A stretch of 64,000 nucleotides of DNA from Triangularia verruculosa (taxonomy: Eukaryota; Ascomycota; Sordariomycetes; Sordariales; Podosporaceae), in NCBI GenBank assembly GCA_033296885.1, contig MU863911.1, positions 186,001 through 250,000 on the forward strand, in the 5' to 3' direction. Position 1 is the first letter of the stretch; each line of letters begins with the position of its first letter. This document shows positions 34,445 through 46,263 of the stretch, piece after piece. The notes below the pieces were generated by a model. It worked only from the letters and a program-made list of their open reading frames with translations, had not been told where the DNA came from and searched no databases. The position numbers were made by a program, and so were the translations under genes.

Positions 34445-36658
34445 ATGAACGACGCAGGAGGGGAAAAGATCGATGAGCATCTCCGTGCAGCTGATCCGGG
34501 TGGCAAGAAGTTGCCTAAACAGCAGCAGGAACATGAACAGCTTCACCTCGACCCAAGGCAAGTTGCGTTGCGTAGATACAACACCAAGGGGCCATGATTA
34601 ACATATTTTACCAGCCGATGGTGGTTTGCCTCTTCTGCGTTCCCCATGATAGCGGGTACCCTGGGCCCTGTCGCATCAGCCTTCAGTATTTGCGCCCTCG
34701 CTAGACCATGGCGACAAAACTATCTCCCCGGGTCTGACATTGATGACGCCCCCTTCATTAAGGACCCAATCTGGCTCACCATCATAAACGCTATCCAGCT
34801 GCTCATCGCTCTCATAGCCAACATGGCCCTGCTCCTAAACATGACTCAAAGACTCCGGTTCTCCATTGCCCAGCCAGTCACCATCGTGGGATGGTATATC
34901 TCGTCCATATGTCTAATCGCCCTCACAGCCACGGCCTCTGGCCCCTTAATCATGGAACCCACAAGCCAGTACATCTGGTCCCAGGCATTCTACTATGGTA
35001 TTTATGGCGCCGCCCTCTACTTCCTGGTCGCTTCCCTCATGGTGATCACCTTTCTAGGTGCCCAAACTGAACACTATCCCAAGGACTTTGTCCTCACACC
35101 CAGCCAAAGGACCTTGATGATGCAGACCATCCTTCTCCTCTTCTACCTCCTCCTTGGCGCCCTTGTATTCGGCAGAATCGAAGGCTGGAACTATCTTGAT
35201 GCAGTATACTGGGCAGCCGTCACCTTGTTCACTGTTGGCTTTGGTGATTTCTCCCCACAGACAGAACTTGGAAAAGGCCTAGTCATGCCTTTTGCCCTTG
35301 TCGGGATTATTAGCCTCGGTCTCGTCATCGGCTCAATCCGCAGTTTGGTTCTCGACCGTGGCCGACGAAGACTCAGTGCGCGCATGGTTGAAAAAAGAAG
35401 GCGAAGGATGCTCAAGAAGATGACAAAGAAGGGAAAGGACGGTATTCTCGTGCCTATCAAGGAAGGCAATGAGCTGAAGCAGACACTGTCAGAGGTTGAC
35501 CGCGGCCTAACGGAGTTTGAGAGGAGAGAGAAAGAATTCAGGCTGATGAGGGACATACAAGAGGAGACCTCAAGAAAAAGGAGGTGGTACGCCACTGCCT
35601 TTTCAACGTGCACTTGGGCTGCCCTGTGGCTAGGAGGAGCAAGAATTTTCCAAGCGTGCGAGGAGCCATACCAAGGATGGACCTACTTTGACGGCTTTTT
35701 TTTCTGCTTTGTGAGTTTGACGACGATCGGCTACGGGGACATCGTCCCGGTCTCCCCCGCAGGAAAATCCTTCTGGGTGTTTTGGGCGCTGCTGGCACTT
35801 CCAACAATGACAGTCCTGATCTCCAACGCGGGTGACACCGTCGTCAAAGGCATCCGTGACGCTACCGACGCCATCGCAACAATCACTATCCTCCCTAGCG
35901 AGCGTCCCTTCAAAAAAGACCTCAAACGTTTCCTCAAACATCTCTCCTTCGGCGTTTTGTTCAAAGACGAAATCATCGAGGAGACCCCCACTGGTTTCCT
36001 AGGAGAAGCCCAAGACCACGACAACTTCTCCGACGCGGAAGAAGAAAACGACGCTGAAACCGCCCTCCAGCGGGACCAAGCTGAATCATCAACCTCGCCC
36101 ACCTCGCCAAGAGTCCGCTTCAACCCCCCTTTCCGCAACGATTCAGTGCACAGTAAAAACGTCGATGCTAACACCGCCGACGAAAACCATCATCCCTCTT
36201 CTGGTCCCCAAGTACGACAGCGCAAGAAGTCAGCCCCCTACACCCTCCCAAACCGTCAGCAAGACTACCTCGTCATCTTAATCGACGAAATTGCCCGCGT
36301 GACTGCACACATGAAGGAGCACCCGCCCAGGAAGTATTCCTTCAAGGAGTGGGCGTGGTATCTCCGACTAATCGGGGAAGACGAAAGCGACGCTGGTCAG
36401 CACGGCAGAGCTAGTACGCATGTCAAGACAAAGAAGGACAGGTTGAGGGGTGGAAGGCCGAATGGCTTGAATGAAGAAGCAAAGGTGGAAGAAAAGCCGG
36501 TGCCGTGGAGCTGGGTTGGGAGTAAGAGTCCCTTGATGGGAGGGAAAGAGGAGGCGGAATGGATTCTAGAGAGGTTGATTGAGAGATTGGGGGAGGAGTT
36601 GAGACGGTCGAGGAAGGAAGACGGAGCAGAGCAGGAAGACGAACGAGATGAGTTATAG
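34445..36658 (+). CDS. TOK1: TOK1-type two-pore outward-rectifier K+ channel
   Basis: Two exons (34445-34557 and 34615-36658) give 718 codons. The intron begins AG|GCAAGT and ends CAG, so it is a GC-AG intron; splicing there yields LDP-S-RWWFASSAFPMIAGTL, as expected for TOK channels. Several membrane helices precede the first pore, whose selectivity filter is TVGFGD (about 244-249). The second pore carries TTIGYGD (about 407-413). This eight-helix, two-pore layout is unique to fungi. TOK1 releases K+ when the membrane depolarises and helps set membrane potential. The long cytosolic tail (after about 480) is acidic, then Ser/Pro-rich, and ends in a Glu/Arg-rich region; in yeast it gates the channel. 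KCH1 lies downstream on the same strand. Confidence 0.93.
34558..34614 (+). other. Non-canonical GC-AG intron in TOK1
   Basis: The 57-nt intron starts gcaagt after an exon ending AG and ends ccag; a gattaac branch-like box lies upstream of the acceptor. No nearby GT donor restores the frame to the conserved RWWFASSAFP segment. Confidence 0.8.
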
Positions 36659-38715
36659 TTTGATTGCACTTTTTTGTGGATGGCGGATAAAGAGGACGGG
36701 GTGGTGGAGTTTTGTTGCGTGATACCCCCTTTTTGTTTTGGCAGGCAGTGTTCAAGTTCCAAGTAAGTATAATAGTAATAATCTGGTAGCAACAATGCTA
36801 GTTTGATATATTATGTGCTCAATCTACGTGGCTACTCATCTAGTCGTGTTACTGGCTGGTATACTGAGCTGTTTTATGGCTTGGGCGAGTCTTCTAAGAA
36901 TGTTGGGACGGTTTAGATTACCTTCTCAAAGGTTAGAGCAATGTGGGCATAGAGACTATTGAATGGTGGGACACTGATATTTCCCGACTGGTCCCATAGC
37001 TACAAATGTACGACGTGGACATGGCAACATCCGGACAGTTGCTGTGTGAATGTTTGGCTTGTAGTCTTGGTGAAGCGCGCGGCTATACGACTGGTAGAGG
37101 TCAATGTAGGAGAGCTGAATGCCTTGTTGCAATGATACAGCATTGCAGGTCGCTTGATGCGAGGTAGTAGCACTTTGCTGTCGTTTGTATGCGTCCAAGT
37201 CCCATTGAGATACGCGGAATCCATGGTTGGGCTATTCAAGTCCCGGCGTGGTTCCGCCGTGCATTGCCGTGTGTGGTGGAGTGTCATTAAATACTGCTCA
37301 TGATGGGCAATTTGGAATCTGATGAGCATAGCAAGTTGCCTAGTTCTGAATAGCTTCATTCCCAATCATGTTGGCATCTGGTGGCTTGCTAGGCTAAGCG
37401 CCACAGGGCTTGCTCCCGTCGGATGGCGTGCATGCGTCTTTTCTTGTGAAGCTCAAGAGCTCCGTGTTTCATTCAGGACTGTAACCTTCCAGCAAAGCGT
37501 GCAACGGGCGGCGATGTGATCCAATCAGGAAAGCGGGAACCCTCCTCAGGGCAGGGGTTGGACGATGCGATAACCAAGGGGAGGGGTACCTGCATTAGCG
37601 CCAATCCTTGTCCAAAATATTCATCCCATCAACTGCGGGATTTGAGAAAATGACCTTGGAAGATGTAGAAGAGCCCATTTCTTGTACATCCCTGGGCACA
37701 GCGTGATCCTGTTCTCCTCCCCCGCGTCTGGCCACCTCGGCCAACCAATTGGGTCTCTGAATGGAGGCTGGGGTCAGCCTGCGGAGCCCAACTGCCCCCT
37801 GCATCTCGGTTGTTCCCTGCGAGTTCTGCACGGCATCTTCTTCCGTTGAGGCCCCTTGCCCTCCAGTCCTTTTGTCGCAAGTCGACCTTGACGCTCATCC
37901 CCCCGGACGTCCACTGTGGAAAGGCGGCCTCTCTCCGGACAACTGTCGAAAGCTAGCATCGAGCTACTCGGCCATTCACTCATTCATTAGTCGCCCGCAG
38001 CGAACAATAGCATCACTCCCTCGAATAACAAGACTGCGCGCCAACATTCCCTATTGTGTTTTACTGGGTAGCACCCCGCCGACGCCTGATCTTTTTCCCC
38101 ATCGGTCAACTTGATACCCGCGACTGGAATTCTACCCAGCCGATCAAACTCGGGATCCATTACCAGCCTGCCACCACCATCCGGCCACATCACTACTTGT
38201 GGACCGCGCGCCTATCCAAGGATAGTGTTGGCTTTCCGGAAGTTGTTGCAGGGAAAAGGACTGGAAGTTGGGCCATTCAACCACTGATGATCAACGAAGC
38301 TACTTCCCAGTCAGCGTCAGCAATGCAACGATAGCCTGCAAGGCGATTCCCAAGGCCATCGGTGGCCCGTACTATTTTCCTCGATTTATCCGACCCTACA
38401 ACCTGCCGGGTCCTGACCTCCATTCTTTTCGGTCTTTTGGTTGCTGGCAGGCATCTTTTCGCCTTCACGGTCGTTGAATTTCAGGAGTTGGGAGCTCCTT
38501 GGTCGACCTAAGCATAGTCGACTCTCGCAGGCGAGGAGCGGCTTTGTGCGAACGGCGGACTGGAGCCTACGATCTTTTACCACACCCAAAACGAACGACG
38601 CATTAGTTTGTGTCGACCACATAATTTACCATTTTCTTTCATCGACGGTGTCGATACCCTCACATTCTTTACCAGCTAGTCTGGACACTTGCGCCTGGTT
38701 TGCGCAATCGATATC
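36659..38715. other. Intergenic region, 2 kb, between the two K+ genes
   Basis: No gene I can support. The right-hand 600 bases hold the KCH1 promoter and leader. Open frames are short and without motif. Confidence 0.45.
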
Positions 38716-41499
38716 ATGGGTTTTCTAAGTCACAAGAGGAGGGATGTTGCGGTCCAACCAACAGAGAAATGGGACTTTATTGTGAGTTGGACATCTTGCG
38801 TAACGGTTAGTTGACAGTGCTAACAGTCCGTACAATAGAGTCTGAATGACTTCAAGTCAACGTCGTGCTGGGCGCCCTTCGCTTATGGAATTCTCGTTGC
38901 CTCGATGATTCTGTCTCTGAGTGTGTACGCCGTTGATGGGTTCACAGCATACCAGCTCCTGGCATTCAACAGATGGTCATCCCAAATCGAGCCGACTCAG
39001 TTGATCCCATTCGAAGTCACCAAATGGATCTTTGCTGGCTGTATCATCCTCTCTGCCGCCAATCTCTGTTATGAACATCTTCGTGCCAACCGAATCATGC
39101 GGAGAGGAAGTGTTGCGGAATGCTTCCTCGACCATATCGCCCAGCGCATGGAGTGCCTTCGACCGAGCAGTGGCTGGAGGCGCTTTCTGGTTTTTGCGGA
39201 ACTGACCAAGAGCAAAAAGGGCGCCGAGTACATTGCGCTTTTCACTTTTTTCAGTTTCCAGTCCTGGATCCGTGTTCTTCTCTGCTCTGGACCTCGTCAG
39301 GTCCTCAACGCCATTACTCTCTACTCGATTTTCAGCGCGAAACTTGAAATCAAAGGCGATAATTTCGATGCTTCGCTTGCTGATTTTATCGACAAAATCC
39401 AGGCCCTTGCAACTGAAGACACGAGACAGTCTGTCATTCTTTGCGGTATGCTCTTCACCCTTGTCATCTGGGTATTTTCTTTCCTCTCCTTGCTTTTGGC
39501 GGGGATTTTCTTTGTGTTGTTCCTGTGGAGTTATATTCCCCGCGAAGATGGCGGTTTGACGGGATTCTGCGAGCGCAAGGTCAACAAGCGCCTCAAGCAG
39601 ATTGTTTCGGTCAAAATCAACAAGGCTATGGAAGAAGATGAGAGGCAAAGGAAGAAGGCGGAAATGAGGGCTGCCAAAAAGAACGGCGAGAACAGGCCGG
39701 TCACCATGAAACCATCACTGCCCGTGTTCGCCAATGACGATTTGCCCGGAATGCCCCAGTTGAAGAGAGCAGAAACCTTCATGTCCATTTCCGAGAAGAA
39801 CGACCGCCCGGATACGCCTGGCAGCTTTGAGATGAACACTCTTGGACAGAAGCGGCCAGTCCCGTCTCGATCAGGAACCACAGCGACTTCGGCCAGCAAA
39901 TACTCAGCAAGAGCATCTCTCCTCGGCGGCGCTGCTGCAATGGGTATCAGCCGTTCAGACTCGCCGGGCCCGATGCCAGGCAGCTTTCCTCCTCCTGCCA
40001 GAACAGCTACCGCGCAGTCTAATCGAAGCTACGGGTCTGGGCCACAACTCAACAGGATGCCCTCGAACGGTTCGAGCCTCAACGCAGGCTATAATGCTAG
40101 CCCGGCGTATGGCTCAGAGACCTTGCCTAGCATGCCAGCGCCCGCTCGACAGCCAACTATGAACGGGAATAACTACGGAGGACTGGGACCAAATCAGCAG
40201 AATAGATGGCCTGGGCCCAACCAAGGGAGGCCAGGATATGATGACTATTCGAATGGACGGGCCAGTCCTGCGCCATCGGCCATGTCGTACCGGAACGGCC
40301 CAATGTCGCCCCCAAGAATGGGACCCGGTGGGCCAGGTGTTTATCCTATGCGTAGCGCAACTGGTCCTATGCCCCCGCGTGGACAACAACCGCCATTCCC
40401 GCCGCAGAGGAATATGACAGCTCCCATTCAGCCTTTCCACCAGCGAACCGGTAGCAACGGCTCAGGCAGGTCCATGGGGATGGGTGGGCCTCGCCAACCA
40501 TATCATCAGCAAAGTGCTAGCAACAGTTCGCTGAGGAATATGACCATGCCGGGCGCTTATCAGGCACAGGGCGGCGATGAGTACCGACAGCCGACCCTTC
40601 CAAATCTCGCAGAACTCGCATCCGGGCCATCGCAACCGCAACAAGCCGATGATTACCGACAACCGACTCTACCGAATCTCGAAGATATTTCGTCGAGTCC
40701 TCCTCCGAGAAATAATGAGTACCAGTATACAAGTCGATCAATCACCAAGACACCAGCCCCATACCCAGCAGAAGATGACGCAATGAGATATGCGGATCAG
40801 TCGAATTCTGGGAGAGCCAATTCGCCAGGCCCGTTCCATGCGCAAACTACGGGCGGCTCTGGGTACCTCGATAGTTCTATTACTGGGAGGAGTAGCTCGC
40901 CGGGACCATTTCCAGCGCAGGCTGCGGGTGACTCTGGATATCTTGACAGGTCCAACACTGGAATGAGTAACAACTCTTTCCAGGCGTATCGGCCTCGAGG
41001 GGGTGCTGAGTCCACCGACTATCCTGCGAAATCAGAAACCACGAGGAGTGACTCCCCTGATCCGTTCCCAGAGCAGACTACCAATCAGTCTCAGTCTCTG
41101 GATCAACCAGCAACGATCTTGAAAGCTGTGACGACCGAACTAGCCTCGCCAGTGCCCATTCAGCCGTCGACTATTGGTCAGTCTAGCTATGTGAGCAGGT
41201 TAGACCCTGGACCAGCACCCACTCAGTCACCCAGCGCCAATCAGTCCGGGTACATCAGCAGGCTGGATTCGAGAAGCCAATCTCCAGAACTAGATGTATT
41301 TGCGGCGCCGGCTCGGTCAACCACCATGCCTGGAGCTTTCTCGCTCGACGACTATGACTACGACCGTGGTCCTCCACGTTCTAATACATCCCTGGGCAAT
41401 GTGACCGACAGCAACTCTCGAGATCCTGCTCCTCGCAACAACGGCAACAACAATGGGTGGAGCGACGATCTCGAGAGAGGTAACCAGCCGCGATACTAG
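38716..41499 (+). CDS. KCH1: Kch1-family fungal K+ transport protein
   Basis: Two exons (38716-38781 and 38839-41499) give 908 codons. The N-terminus MGFLSHKRRDVAVQPTEKWD and the next segment with SLNDFKSTSCWAPFAYGIL fit the fungal Kch1/Prm6 family. Hydrophobic segments cover residues about 35-65 (VASMILSLSVYAVDGFTAYQ), 80-100 (WIFAGCIILSAANLC), 155-185 and 225-260 (LCGMLFTLVIWVFSFLSLLL). The remaining 600 residues are a Pro/Ser/Gln/Asn-rich disordered tail with internal tandem repeats. Yeast Kch1 and Kch2 drive a low-affinity K+ influx that promotes Ca2+ entry through Cch1-Mid1 during pheromone and stress response; the same role is inferred here. Close linkage to TOK1 is noteworthy. Confidence 0.85.
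40579..41280 (+). repeat. Degenerate tandem repeats in the KCH1 tail
   Basis: Three pairs of diverged direct repeats are visible in the protein: YRQPTLPNL twice; SPGPF followed by AQ and SGYLD twice (SPGPFHAQTTGGSGYLD and SPGPFPAQAAGDSGYLD); and YVSRLD / YISRLD. All lie in the disordered cytosolic tail. Confidence 0.8.
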
Positions 41500-42297
41500 C
41501 CCATTTGACGAATTCTTTCATGAAATTTTCTACAACCAGTTTTCTTTCATTTCGTTCTTCACGGTTGACACAAGATTTCCATGAAACGATATAAACGTGG
41601 AGATGATGCCTTTCATTTTTGATTTTTCTCTGATCTTTTTTTCTTCTGCTAGCAAACAGCGCCAGCATTTTGTACTTGTACATATACTTATTGCCCCAAC
41701 TTGTATGCATATATACCATTGTTGTTTGCATCTTTTCACTTTCACTTAGATATTTATATACCCCGGGTGATGAATGGATTGGAGCAAAAATATGGAGGAG
41801 GGTGGGGGAGGAAAGGGAGTTGATAGGCTTCTGAAGGTAGAAGAAGGTAGAAGGCGTTGAAATGATACATGATTTACACTCTTTTAATTGCTTTGCGTTG
41901 GCTTGATAGCGGTGATCCGGTGTTATGACATGACTACCTTGTTAGGTAGGTACCTAGGTATGGAACCAGTCGGAAAACATCATTTTCTCTATTCATTCAC
42001 CTCTCTCGCCGCGTTCTAACTTTGAGGTAGGCAGTCCAAACTTAGGGATCCCATATTATTATGAGAGGCCTCACCCGGACGTACAGGGCTTCGTTATATC
42101 AGCCAGTAGCAACTATATATCATATGAACCGCTACGTAGATTCAGCACTCACAACCCTCACCGAAAATCCGCCCATCTTCCGGCCCGTTCCCCGCCCCCA
42201 CACGGCCTAGAACGGGAGACCCGCCCCGGCCGGACGGTGGACCACCCACCTTAACCCATCATCCAACCACCTAAGCAACCCAACGTAATCACCACCC
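41500..42297. other. Convergent 3' region between KCH1 and the phosphatase gene
   Basis: About 800 bases containing two 3' UTRs. A near-palindromic taggtaggtacctaggta element lies at 41942-41960. No gene seen. Confidence 0.5.
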
Positions 42298-43062
42298 CTA
42301 ATATTTCCCACTCCCAAACTCCTTCTCCACCGCCCCAGCAAACGCAGCCCGCAACTCCATCTGCTCCGTCTCCGTCAGCCCCACCGCGCTCCCCCTCCTC
42401 CTCTTCCAGCTCTGCCCCGTCTCTTTCAGTACCACCCCTTTCCCTTCCTCCTCAACAACTTCATACGTCCTCCACTCAGTATTCGCCCACCCCGTGCCCC
42501 GTCCATAGTCCACCCCCTCAAAATCCTCCGTCAAAAAGTGCAGAAACCCCCCATGCGTCACCGCCACGATATTGACCTCCTCTTCCCCTCCTTTATACCC
42601 CCTGCCCAAATCCCTAAACCACTCCCTAGCCCTCCTCGCCCGCTCATGAAGTTTCATCGGCTCGGGCGCGTATTCACTCCCCGGCCCCTTGTCGTTCCAC
42701 CCCTCCTTTACCAACCCCAGATCAACCACCTTTTCATCAGAAAACTCACTCAAAAGTTTCTCTGGCTCGGTGCCGACATCACAGGGAAAGGGGGAGACCT
42801 CCTGGATATCCGGCAGCGCGATGATGGGAGGTTTGGCGGCAGAGGCGGAGGGGTTGAACGACAGCAGACAGGTGTACACCGTCCTCCTCATCGGGGACGC
42901 AACCAAGTGTGTGATTTTCTCGTGGAACGGAAAGGCCTTGTACAGCTCCTCGCACTGCGTCTTGCCTAGGTCCGTGAGGTCCGGGTCAGGGAGGATGTGG
43001 TTGGCCTGGCTGAGGTTGTGAAACCCCTGGGCGTGGCGGACGAGGTGGACGTAGGTTGGCAT
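42298..43062 (-). CDS. Histidine phosphatase (phosphoglycerate-mutase-like) family protein
   Basis: One exon, 254 codons, starting MPTYVHLVRHAQGFHNLSQA. LVRHAQG holds the phosphorylated histidine and arginine of the superfamily (RHG variant RHA). LTDLGKTQCEEL, ASPMRRTVYTCL and VAVTHGGFLHFL (second catalytic histidine) complete the pocket. The C-terminus is basic then acidic. Members of this fungal subgroup are small cytosolic phosphatases of uncertain substrate; true glycolytic mutase activity is unlikely given the length and divergent motif spacing. The gene's upstream flank carries a 15-bp minisatellite. Confidence 0.88.
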   Translation of the reverse strand: MPTYVHLVRHAQGFHNLSQANHILPDPDLTDLGKTQCEELYKAFPFHEKITHLVASPMRRTVYTCLLSFNPSASAAKPPIIALPDIQEVSPFPCDVGTEPEKLLSEFSDEKVVDLGLVKEGWNDKGPGSEYAPEPMKLHERARRAREWFRDLGRGYKGGEEEVNIVAVTHGGFLHFLTEDFEGVDYGRGTGWANTEWRTYEVVEEEGKGVVLKETGQSWKRRRGSAVGLTETEQMELRAAFAGAVEKEFGSGKY

Positions 43063-43818
43063 GTTTATAGGGAAGGAAGTTGAGATGGTTGGGTACCTTA
43101 AGGTAGGTTGAGTTGGGGAGATGAGATGAGATGGGATGAGATGAGATGGGATGAGATGAGATGGGATGAGATGAGATGGGATGAGATGAGATGGGATGAG
43201 ATGAGATGAGATGAAAAAGTATCAGGTGAAAAGATTGGTAAAGCTCAGACGGATAAAAACTGACTCAGCTTACAGCCGCCAGTATTCTCATACCTAGTGA
43301 TGGATGACAAGAGAAAGGTCAGGTTCAGGGAAAGCAAGGCTTTGTCCGCTATATACCCGCCCCTAGTTTACCCATAGGTACTTACCCAATCTCAGTGACT
43401 CAGAAGCCGGGTCTCTCCCCACCTCCGCTTTTGCCAATCCCCCCCGGGCCGGGTGACGGAATCACTGCTTCTGGGACCCCCGCCGGGTGTGGGATCCGAC
43501 CGGCATACACTCCCTGCGCTCACATGTGTCATTGCGGCTCCATTTGGGCTGATCAGATCCACGGGCAGCTTTGTCAAGGTACAATTGGTTCCCGTCGACC
43601 TTATTACGTCAGCACTCCCACTCCTTTACCACATCTGATAGGCACATCACAGCTATGGGTAAAACATACGCCCTTCATCAACCAGACGGCCTCTACCGCA
43701 TTCATTCTCAAAGCTCATTACTCATAATCAGAGGCTATCTATGCCTAGTTCTCCCTCTTTCCAGACCATCCATCATTCTACCTGTACATAACTCCAGCTC
43801 ATTTTCATTGTGTGTTAC
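43063..43818. promoter_or_regulatory. Upstream region of the phosphatase gene and 3' flank of VPS27
   Basis: 756 bases between two minus-strand genes. The part nearest the phosphatase start contains the minisatellite listed separately; the rest shows nothing recognisable. Confidence 0.5.
43119..43214. repeat. 15-bp minisatellite (ATGAGATGAGATGGG)n
   Basis: Five perfect copies of the 15-mer run from 43121 to 43195, with partial copies either side to about 43214. It sits about 57 bases upstream of the phosphatase start codon, in its promoter or 5' leader, and is built from ATGAG/ATGGG pentamers. Confidence 0.95.
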
Positions 43819-46263
43819 TTACAAATCGATCAGGCTCTCTTCTACTACTGGCTGCTTGGGCGCATGCTGGGGAGCAGACGGGAAAGACTCTTGGTTGTAG
43901 CCCGAGTATGTTTGACTCGGCTGAGGCTGCCAAACCGGTGGAAGTGTAGTATGTTGAGCAGCCGGATGTTGCCAGTATGGTTGCTGTGGTTGAGGTGGCG
44001 GGGCTTGCTGTTGTTGCTGTTGTTGTTGCTGTGGCTGTGATGGCTGCGCCGGAACCGAAGCTGGAGTCTGCGGGAGTGAGGGCTGGTATGCCGCATGCAT
44101 TGGCTGGGCCAAGTTAGGATACGGCGATGCTGTTGGATCAGGGGCAGATGGAGCAGACTGCTGCCCCTGTTGTTGCTGTTGTTGGTTGAAATAAAAGGAA
44201 GCATGTGGATCGGCGGTAGGTGTGGTGCCAACCGAGTCTCCAGCCGTGGGTGCGGCTAACTGAGCCTGAGGAGGCTGCTGTTGGGAAACCTCGGTGGGAT
44301 AGCTGGGCTGCTGAGCGTACTGAGTTGGGGGTGCAGAAGGTGCTGCTGACCAACTGCCAGTCCTCTGCGGGACCTGCTGTGAGGCATATTGACTGCTAGG
44401 GGGTACGGCTGCCGATTCTCGCCTGTCGTAAGGGGGAGCATACTGAGCCTGTGGTTGGGGTGTTGGCTGCGGGTACGAAGGTTGCCCAGCTGCTCGCCCA
44501 TATTCCTGTGGCTGTTGTTCACCGGTATAGAAATTCTCGACAGGACCGACCGGGGCGGTAACGCTCCCCGGCAGCGATGGATACGGCCCTGCAGGCTGCC
44601 GTGGTGGTGGAAGATTGTATCCGCCGATGCTGTGTTGGCTGTAGGCTTTGGACAAGCGCTCCTCAAGCATACGATCGTAGTACCGCACTACCGTAGAAAG
44701 CTTGGCATGTAAGTCAAGCAAGGTATCTGTTGGGGGTTAGTACGCGACTTCTGGCATGGGTCTTGGAATATTCTGCATACCATGTTTGCTCATGGTCTCG
44801 CCGTATGTTCGGGCGAGCTTTGGCCGGAGAGTCCCAATGCTGTCATACAACTCCTGAATTTGCGGCTCTCGGAGAATGGTCCCTGGCGGTTGTGTTTGAA
44901 GACGATCAACCAAAGTGGCGAAGAGATTGATATTTTCTGCCTCGACAGGCGTAAGCTCATAATCATTCTTGGGGAGCGCAATCGGTGCCGCCGACGAAGA
45001 TGCGGTGGCACTCGTTGTTTGCTCTTTCAAGACTGCCGCGTGCCTCTTCTTCTGCTCCTCCATATCCGCCAACGAGGCGGCGATGGCTGCCTTGAGATCT
45101 TCGTCATCGTCTTCGAAAGCCTTGACCGCCGACGCTTCACCATTGGCCTTTGGCTTTGCCAATTGCGCCCCATTGGTCGCGGGAGGGACATAGACCCGGG
45201 AATGGTTCTGAACCTCTTCCAAGCTCATGGCGAGCGCCTTCTTAAGGTCCTCATCGAATCCGTCATCGACCCGAGGATTGCGCGGTTGCATGGTTGAGCT
45301 CTTGTTTTTGTGAGGAAAAGACGAGTACAGTGAGGAGCGGTCATTAACAGAGCCGCTTCCCTTAGAGGAAGATGATTTGTCGGTGAGTTTCGCATAACAG
45401 CCATCGTCGACACGGACCGCTTGGAGAATGCCGAGATGAGGAAGGGGGAGTGTCTTGCTTGAACACTGTTGGTCGAAGCAGTTTCCGCAGTTTCGGCAAT
45501 GGTGTTTTCGGTTGGTAAAGGTAAAGTTGGTTCGGCATCGCATGCAGACATCGGAATCGACCCATTCGGGAGGCTATATCGCATGTCAGTCAGACTGTTG
45601 GTAAGGGAAGGAATTGTGATGCAGGTAGCGAACATACCGCACTGCTGTCAATCATGCTGCTGGCGACGGTGACGCGGGGAGGAAACTGGAAGCCTTCCCT
45701 CTGAAGGTTTCGATAAACCTCTCCGATATATGACAAATCGTAGCGCCCTTCGGTGGCCGTGGCCCACGACTGAATGAGCTCGAGGATCTTTGCGCGCACG
45801 TCCGCATTGACAGCAGCTGGCCCTATCGCCTTGAGCAACGAAACCATGCTTTCCATAAACTCTCTCGAGGCGATTTCTGTGAGGAAATGGGCGCCGCCAT
45901 TTTTAACACACGTATCGGTGAGCTAGACTCCAGGTCAGCTATGCCCTTACAGACGGTTTCTCCAGAAGTCCTTACACTGAGCGCACTGAGCTGCGTATTT
46001 GGGTTCTTGTTGCTGATGCGCTTCTTGAGCGAGCGCATCGCCTCCTTGGGCTGCACCGTCTTGGATCGAATAACGTCCGAAATTTCGAGGTTCAGGGCGA
46101 TGTCCTCACTGCGACCACGCCGTCGTTAGCACATGACTTTGTCGCACAATCAACAGCGGGGAGAGCGGGGAGTATGACGCAACACGTACAGGCTACTGCT
46201 CGTCGCCTTCTCTATCTGCTCGTCCAGGGCAGTGTTTGCCCCGGAAGACCACCACCCCATCAT
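43819..46263 (-). CDS. VPS27: Vps27/Hrs-like ESCRT-0 subunit
   Basis: Five minus-strand exons (46263-46190, 46108-45976, 45922-45638, 45573-44781, 44726-43819) give 730 codons. A VHS domain fills about 10-145 (MMGWWSSG at the start, LTDTCVKNGG inside). The FYVE finger at 165-226 has WVDSD, RKHHCRNCG and RVDDGCY, the PI3P-binding set. Two ubiquitin-interacting motifs follow: DEDLKKALAMSLEEV (about 271-286) and DEDLKAAIAASLADM (about 320-336). A helical core (about 375-470) should bind Hse1. The Gln/Pro-rich tail holds two PSAP motifs for ESCRT-I, and the protein ends in the clathrin box LIDL. It captures ubiquitinated cargo on endosomes. An in-frame ATG at 46458 could add 65 residues, but the family normally starts near this VHS edge. 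Confidence 0.94.
44001..44038 (-). repeat. Polyglutamine-coding CAG/CAA tract in VPS27
   Basis: On the minus strand a mixed CAG/CAA run encodes about nine glutamines within QPQQQQQQQQQAPPP; another shorter run (QQQQQGQQ) lies near 44160-44195. The mixed codons suggest slow rather than runaway expansion. Confidence 0.85.
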
